The position numbers and the translations under genes are program-made. Below are positions 4,675 through 8,420 of a stretch of 8,420 nt of DNA, one piece after another. Source of the DNA: Deltaproteobacteria bacterium (GTDB lineage: Bacteria; Myxococcota_A; UBA796); assembly GCA_002707085.1 (NCBI GenBank), contig PALY01000004.1, positions 37,909-46,328 on the forward strand, given 5' to 3'. Numbering within the stretch: the first letter of the stretch is position 1; every line of letters begins with the position of its first letter. The notes beneath the pieces were generated by a model. The model searched no databases. It was given only the letters and a program-made list of their open reading frames with translations, and was not told where the DNA came from.

Positions 4675-6858
4675 ATGAGTCCAGTAGGTACAGGTGTTCC
4701 CCGCGCAGATGGTCCCGCCAAAGTAACGGGTGATGCGCTTTATGTAGATGATATTCGACCCACGGGGTGTCTGTACGGCGCAACGGTCCGAAGCCCGCGT
4801 GCGCACGGGAAAATTTTAGGGTTGGAACGGGATCCCAACTTTGATTGGAATGGAATCACTGTGGTGACCGCAGAAGATATTCCCCACCAAAATGTCGTCT
4901 TCTTGATGACAGAAGACCAGCCAGCCCTTGCCGACGGGTTGGTGCGACATGTAGAAGAACCGGTGGCACTGGTCGCTGCCGAAACTCGAGACCGCGCACT
5001 GGCTGCCGCCAAGCACATTCGTGTCATCCTAGAAGACCTACCCGCCCTGTTGGATGCCGAAATCGCGGAAAACCATGAAATCAAAATTTATGGTGACGAC
5101 AATGTCTTCAAGCGAATCACCATCGACAAAGGGGGCCAAGTAGAAAACGGAATTGTCATTGAAGGGGAATACAGAGTCCAACATCAAGAGCAGTTGTACA
5201 TCGAACCCCAAGGCATGATTTCAGTACCCAGAGAAGACGGTGGGCTGACGCTCTTGGGTTCAATGCAATGTCCCTTTTACATCGTAAAAGCCTTGGCACC
5301 CATGCTGGGACACAAACGCATGAATGTCGTACAGGCGACCACAGGCGGTGGCTTTGGTGGAAAGGAAGAGTATCCATCTATGCTGGCCGCCCACGCCGCC
5401 TTACTGACCCTCAAAACGGGCAAGCCCGTCAAAATGATTTACCGACGAGACGAAGATCTTCGGGCGACCACCAAACGCCACCCTTCCGTCATCAAGATTC
5501 GCTCTGTCGTTGGTGAAGACGGAACTCTACTTCAGTGGGATGCCTCCATTATTATGGATGGTGGTGCGTACAACACACTGACCCCGGTGGTCCTTTCCAG
5601 AGCCATACTGCATCTGACCGGACCCTATCGGTGTGCAAACCAGCATTTGTCCGGAGTCGCAGTCGCTACCCACACACCACCCAACGGTGCCTTCCGCGGA
5701 TTCGGCGCCCCACAAGCCATGTTTGCCGTCGAAAGACACATGGACCGAATCGCACGGCATTTGGACATGGATCCGGTCGCCATTCGACAACACAATCTCG
5801 TGGTTGACGGGGACATTTCCGTCACAGGTCAAGTGTTGACCGATACGGGCGCCCAAGTGGTTCTCGACCAAGCTTTAGAGGCTGCCGAAGCCGCCGTCCG
5901 CACACCCCACAAACATCCGGGCGGTGGAATTGGCAGATACGCGAGAGGGCGCGGTGTCGCTCTGGTTTTTCATGGCTGTGGATTCACGGGCAACGGCGAA
6001 GCCGCCATCAAAGGCAAAGTAGGGCTTGAATTAGAAGGTCGCTGTGTGCGCATCCTCACAGCATCGACAGACATCGGACAAGGAGTGGAAACCACATTCC
6101 CACAAATCGCAGCCGCAGAACTCGGTATTTCCGTCGACAGAGTGTCCAATGCCCCACACGACACCGCAAATGTGCCAGATTCTGGCCCCACTGTGGCAAG
6201 CCGTACGTGCATGGTCGTTGGCGGTGTCCTCCAAGAAGCCGCGAAGAAACTTCGATCCGCCCTTCAGGCAGAAACTGGACTCGACACCAACGATTTCGAC
6301 GATTTACTGATGGCCCGAACCAACACCATTCCCTTGCGTGTACAGGCTGAGTATGTCGACAGCGGAAAGTTCATTTGGGACAACGACACCTACCAAGGCG
6401 ATGCCTATCCCGCGTATGGATGGAGTTGTTCTATCGTCGACTTGGATGTCGACCTGGACACAGGTGAAGTTCTGTACCGCCGTTTTGTCAGCGCAACCGA
6501 TGTGGGAAAAGCCATCAATCCAGTCATCGTCGAAGGGCAAATCGAGGGAGGTTCGATTCAAGCCTTGGGATACGCCACATACGAAGAGGTCGTACTCGAC
6601 GATCAAGGACGAATGATCAACGACAGGCTCACAAACTACATCATCCCCACCACACTTGATTCTCCGGAGATGATCACCCGCATTGTGGAAATCCCCTACA
6701 CAGGTGGTCCTTTCGGCGCCAAAGGCATCGGTGAAATTCCCATGGATGGACCCGCTCCCGCCGTAGCACAAGCCATCGAGCAAGCGACCGGTGTGGTTCT
6801 GGATATTCTACCCATGACACCCGAACGTGTATTGGCCGGCTTGGAGATAAGCACATGA
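4675..6858 (+). CDS. Xanthine dehydrogenase family protein, molybdopterin-binding (catalytic) subunit
   Basis: A 727-residue large subunit of a cytoplasmic molybdenum hydroxylase, which adds water-derived oxygen to a heterocycle or aldehyde at a Mo-cytosine- or Mo-molybdopterin cofactor. The N terminus PRADGPAKVTGDALYVDDI is the family's start signature. GGGFGGKE ends in Glu231, LSRAILHL contains Arg309, FRGFGAPQ contains Phe343, and DIGQGVE contains the cofactor-contact Gln469. GAKGIGE ends in Glu687, the catalytic base. Glu231, Arg309 and Phe343 fall within one residue of the numbers I recall for the purine-binding Glu232, Arg310 and Phe344 of Rhodobacter capsulatus XDH. This favours a purine-type substrate over an aldehyde, but the substrate is not proven. 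ATG 4675 is preferred to the TTG at 4669 because it fits the family N terminus and a leaderless promoter. Its stop overlaps the next start by ATGA. E. coli calls this subunit XdhA; naming differs between species. No XdhC-type maturation gene is in view. Confidence 0.93.
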   Translation: MSPVGTGVPRADGPAKVTGDALYVDDIRPTGCLYGATVRSPRAHGKILGLERDPNFDWNGITVVTAEDIPHQNVVFLMTEDQPALADGLVRHVEEPVALVAAETRDRALAAAKHIRVILEDLPALLDAEIAENHEIKIYGDDNVFKRITIDKGGQVENGIVIEGEYRVQHQEQLYIEPQGMISVPREDGGLTLLGSMQCPFYIVKALAPMLGHKRMNVVQATTGGGFGGKEEYPSMLAAHAALLTLKTGKPVKMIYRRDEDLRATTKRHPSVIKIRSVVGEDGTLLQWDASIIMDGGAYNTLTPVVLSRAILHLTGPYRCANQHLSGVAVATHTPPNGAFRGFGAPQAMFAVERHMDRIARHLDMDPVAIRQHNLVVDGDISVTGQVLTDTGAQVVLDQALEAAEAAVRTPHKHPGGGIGRYARGRGVALVFHGCGFTGNGEAAIKGKVGLELEGRCVRILTASTDIGQGVETTFPQIAAAELGISVDRVSNAPHDTANVPDSGPTVASRTCMVVGGVLQEAAKKLRSALQAETGLDTNDFDDLLMARTNTIPLRVQAEYVDSGKFIWDNDTYQGDAYPAYGWSCSIVDLDVDLDTGEVLYRRFVSATDVGKAINPVIVEGQIEGGSIQALGYATYEEVVLDDQGRMINDRLTNYIIPTTLDSPEMITRIVEIPYTGGPFGAKGIGEIPMDGPAPAVAQAIEQATGVVLDILPMTPERVLAGLEIST
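6843..6846 (+). promoter_or_regulatory. Ribosome binding site for the [2Fe-2S] subunit gene
   Basis: GGAG lies eight bases before the ATG at 6855, inside the 3' end of the large-subunit gene. It supports that start and shows that this gene, unlike the first in the operon, uses Shine-Dalgarno initiation as well as the ATGA overlap. Confidence 0.7.
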
Positions 6859-7310
6859 TTCAATTTACGGTAAATGGCCAACCGATCTCTGTAGAAGCCC
6901 GTCCGATGACCCGCCTCATCGACGTTTTGCGGGAAGAACTCAGGCTGACCGGCACCAAAGAAGGGTGTGGAGAAGGTGAATGTGGGGCCTGTACGGTCAT
7001 CATTGATGGAATCCCAGTGAACAGTTGTTTGATTCCCATCGTCCAGGCTCAAAATACAGTCATCACCACCGTCGAAGGCATCGCCGTAGACGATAACCTT
7101 GACCCCATTCAAAAAGCGTTCGTGGACTTTGGAGCGGCCCAATGTGGCATCTGCACACCCGGGTTCATCGTCACCGCCAAAGCCCTATTGGACAACAACC
7201 CCAAGCCCACGCGACGAGAGATTCGTGAAGCCCTTGCAGGGAATCTATGTCGTTGTACTGGATACCAAAAAATCGTGGACGCAGTCGTTCAGGGAATGGG
7301 GTCTGACTGA
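6855..7310 (+). CDS. Xanthine dehydrogenase family [2Fe-2S]-binding subunit
   Basis: A 151-residue iron-sulfur subunit that relays electrons from the molybdenum site to FAD. The N-terminal half is a plant-ferredoxin-like domain with Cys38, Cys43, Cys46 and Cys58 (C-x4-C-x2-C-x11-C, in GCGEGECGACT). The C-terminal helical half holds the second cluster with Cys97, Cys100, Cys132 and Cys134 (CGICTPG and CRCTGYQ). All eight ligands are present and the length is normal for the family. The start overlaps the preceding stop by ATGA and has a good ribosome-binding site. The stop TGA (7308-7310) shares one base with the next ATG. These features indicate coupled translation and stoichiometric synthesis of a heterotrimer. 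No signal peptide is visible, so a cytoplasmic location is expected. Equivalent to E. coli XdhC (Fe-S) or CoxS by family; the substrate-specific name is left open. Confidence 0.96.
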   Translation: MIQFTVNGQPISVEARPMTRLIDVLREELRLTGTKEGCGEGECGACTVIIDGIPVNSCLIPIVQAQNTVITTVEGIAVDDNLDPIQKAFVDFGAAQCGICTPGFIVTAKALLDNNPKPTRREIREALAGNLCRCTGYQKIVDAVVQGMGSD

Positions 7311-8146
7311 TGCATACATCCAATGCCCCCGTGTGGACAGCCAACACAATCGATGAAGCACTGCGGCTTCGTGCCGAACACCCAGATGCAACCATCATTG
7401 CAGGAGGCACTGACCTCATGGTGTTTGTTGAAGGTGGAGCCGTGCAACTGATCGAAGTCCTCAACATCTGGGGCTGTGAAGGCATGTCAGGCATCGAAGC
7501 AAACGAGAAAGGTATTCGTATTGGTGCATTGACGACTTGGGCTGAAATCGCTCGACACCCATCCATGCCAGACGCGCTTCGGGAATGTGCAAACACCGTT
7601 GGTGCCGCACAAATTCAAAACCGTGGCACGGTTGGTGGAAACATCGTCAACGCCTCTCCAGCGGGTGACTCACTTCCTTTATGGCTCGCTCTTGATGCGG
7701 AAATGGAAGTCGCAAGCATTCGCGGATCTCGCCGAATTAAGGCGTCTGATTTCTGGGTTGGATACCGGAAAACAGCACTGGAAGCCGACGAGCTATTGCT
7801 GGCCATCCACATCCAAACAGATGTTCGAGATCGGCTGTACTATCGCAAAGTGGGCACGCGCATGGCACAGGCCATCTCTAAGGTCATGTTGGGTGGAAGG
7901 CTTCGAATCGAAAATGGGATTGTTACCGAAGCCAGGGTCGCACTGGGTTCAGTCGCCGCAACCCCCATACGGCTGATGACGGTAGAGTCATCTTTGATCG
8001 GAAAGGCCATCGACAGTGCAGCTGCAGATCTTGTGGCTCAAGAAATCACACCCATCGACGACATCCGCTCTACAGCCGAATACCGAACAAGCGTCGCTAC
8101 TCGAATCATCCGCAGCTGGCTCGAAAGCGAAGCCGGGCAGCAATGA
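7310..8146 (+). CDS. Xanthine dehydrogenase family FAD-binding subunit
   Basis: A 278-residue flavoprotein subunit that passes electrons from the Fe-S clusters to NAD+ or another acceptor. FAD-binding motifs are IIAGGTDLM (29-37, pyrophosphate loop) and RGTVGGNIVNASPAGDSLP (105-123). The C-terminal CO-dehydrogenase-flavoprotein domain carries YYRKVGTRMAQAISKV (177-192) and ends with the family's DIRSTAEYR motif (251-259). Length is normal. The ATG at 7310 shares its A with the previous stop; a G-run at 7298-7301 sits eight bases upstream. The stop TGA (8144-8146) overlaps the next gene's ATG by ATGA. Subunit order Mo, Fe-S, FAD differs from E. coli xdhABC (Mo, FAD, Fe-S) and from coxMSL (FAD, Fe-S, Mo). 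The physiological electron acceptor cannot be read from the sequence. Confidence 0.95.
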   Translation: MHTSNAPVWTANTIDEALRLRAEHPDATIIAGGTDLMVFVEGGAVQLIEVLNIWGCEGMSGIEANEKGIRIGALTTWAEIARHPSMPDALRECANTVGAAQIQNRGTVGGNIVNASPAGDSLPLWLALDAEMEVASIRGSRRIKASDFWVGYRKTALEADELLLAIHIQTDVRDRLYYRKVGTRMAQAISKVMLGGRLRIENGIVTEARVALGSVAATPIRLMTVESSLIGKAIDSAAADLVAQEITPIDDIRSTAEYRTSVATRIIRSWLESEAGQQ

Positions 8147-8420
8147 CCGGAATGCCGCCTCAAACCTTCGTCCCATTGGTTGAGGAGTCTGTTCGCTTCG
8201 AAACGTCCAAACACCGACTGATCGAAGGAGACAATCTACCGGTCATGAATCAGCTTGTGAAAACATTGGCTGGGACCGTCAAGCTGATCTACATCGATCC
8301 CCCCTACAACACGGGAAGCACATTTACCTACGAGGACAAGCGCGGTGAAGCCTGGGTCGAAATGATGCAGCCTCGTCTGCAGTTGGCACACGACCTGCTT
8401 CGCAGCGATGGGGCGATAGT
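8143..8420 (+). CDS. Partial beta-class DNA methyltransferase, type III Mod-like (N-terminal 92 residues)
   Basis: The frame opens at the ATG inside the ATGA overlap with the FAD subunit gene and stays open to the right edge, giving 92 complete codons. LIEGDNLPVM (26-35) and KLIYIDPPYNTGS (47-59) match the N-terminal part of type III Mod and related adenine-specific DNA methylases. DPPY (52-55) is catalytic motif IV; its early position, ahead of any motif I, is the beta-class order. The following W-x2-MM-x2-RL pattern and LLRSDGAI (85-92) are also typical. It transfers a methyl group from S-adenosylmethionine to DNA. Whether a restriction partner follows is outside the window. ATG 8152 (Met4) is an alternative start. 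No clear Shine-Dalgarno is seen, so initiation may depend on coupling to the upstream gene. Confidence 0.88.
   Translation, partial: MTGMPPQTFVPLVEESVRFETSKHRLIEGDNLPVMNQLVKTLAGTVKLIYIDPPYNTGSTFTYEDKRGEAWVEMMQPRLQLAHDLLRSDGAI

Noticed and set aside
6304..6783. A 159-codon minus-strand frame inside the molybdenum subunit gene
   Set aside because: It is antisense to conserved XDH family motifs including the catalytic-Glu region, and has no family features of its own.
4675..6858. CO dehydrogenase (CoxL) as the identity of the large subunit
   Set aside because: The active-site loop reads FRGFGAPQ and lacks the Cu-ligating Cys-containing VAYRCSFR motif of form I CoxL.

Overview
The window looks like bacterial chromosomal DNA. 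Genes are tightly packed, neighbours overlap by ATGA or TGATG, there are no introns, and GC content is moderate (slightly above half by eye). The sequence does not fix the lineage. Annexin-like repeats joined to a calpain-type protease on one long polypeptide recall the multidomain toxins and effectors of Myxococcota/Deltaproteobacteria-like and other environmental bacteria, but that is inference.

Layout. The left half is one large minus-strand gene (217-4530, 1437 aa). From the N terminus it encodes a disordered Pro/Gln/Gly-rich head, seven annexin-like repeats in blocks of four and three, an acidic helical segment, a hydrophobic and then glycine-rich region, a RelA/SpoT-like nucleotidyltransferase fold (recognised here from motifs), a proline-rich linker, and a C-terminal calpain-family cysteine protease with an intact Cys/His/Asn triad. 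Downstream of it on the same strand, 90 bp away, the 5' end of a small unrecognised gene (1-126) runs off the window. A 144-bp divergent intergenic region (4531-4674) separates this unit from a plus-strand operon.

The plus-strand operon encodes a three-subunit molybdenum hydroxylase of the xanthine dehydrogenase family. Its order is molybdopterin-binding large subunit (4675-6858), two-cluster [2Fe-2S] subunit (6855-7310) and FAD-binding subunit (7310-8146). Electrons would pass from the Mo site through the two Fe-S clusters to FAD. Residues that bind purines in characterised xanthine dehydrogenases appear conserved, so a purine or related N-heterocycle is the favoured substrate. The FAD subunit gene overlaps by ATGA with the start of a beta-class (type III Mod-like) DNA methyltransferase that is cut by the right edge.

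The most unusual element is the 1437-aa protein. It combines a candidate membrane- or Ca2+-binding annexin platform, a possible membrane-insertion region, a (p)ppGpp-synthetase-like fold and a calpain protease. This fits a polymorphic-toxin or contractile-injection-system cargo, but no injection-system gene is visible in the window.
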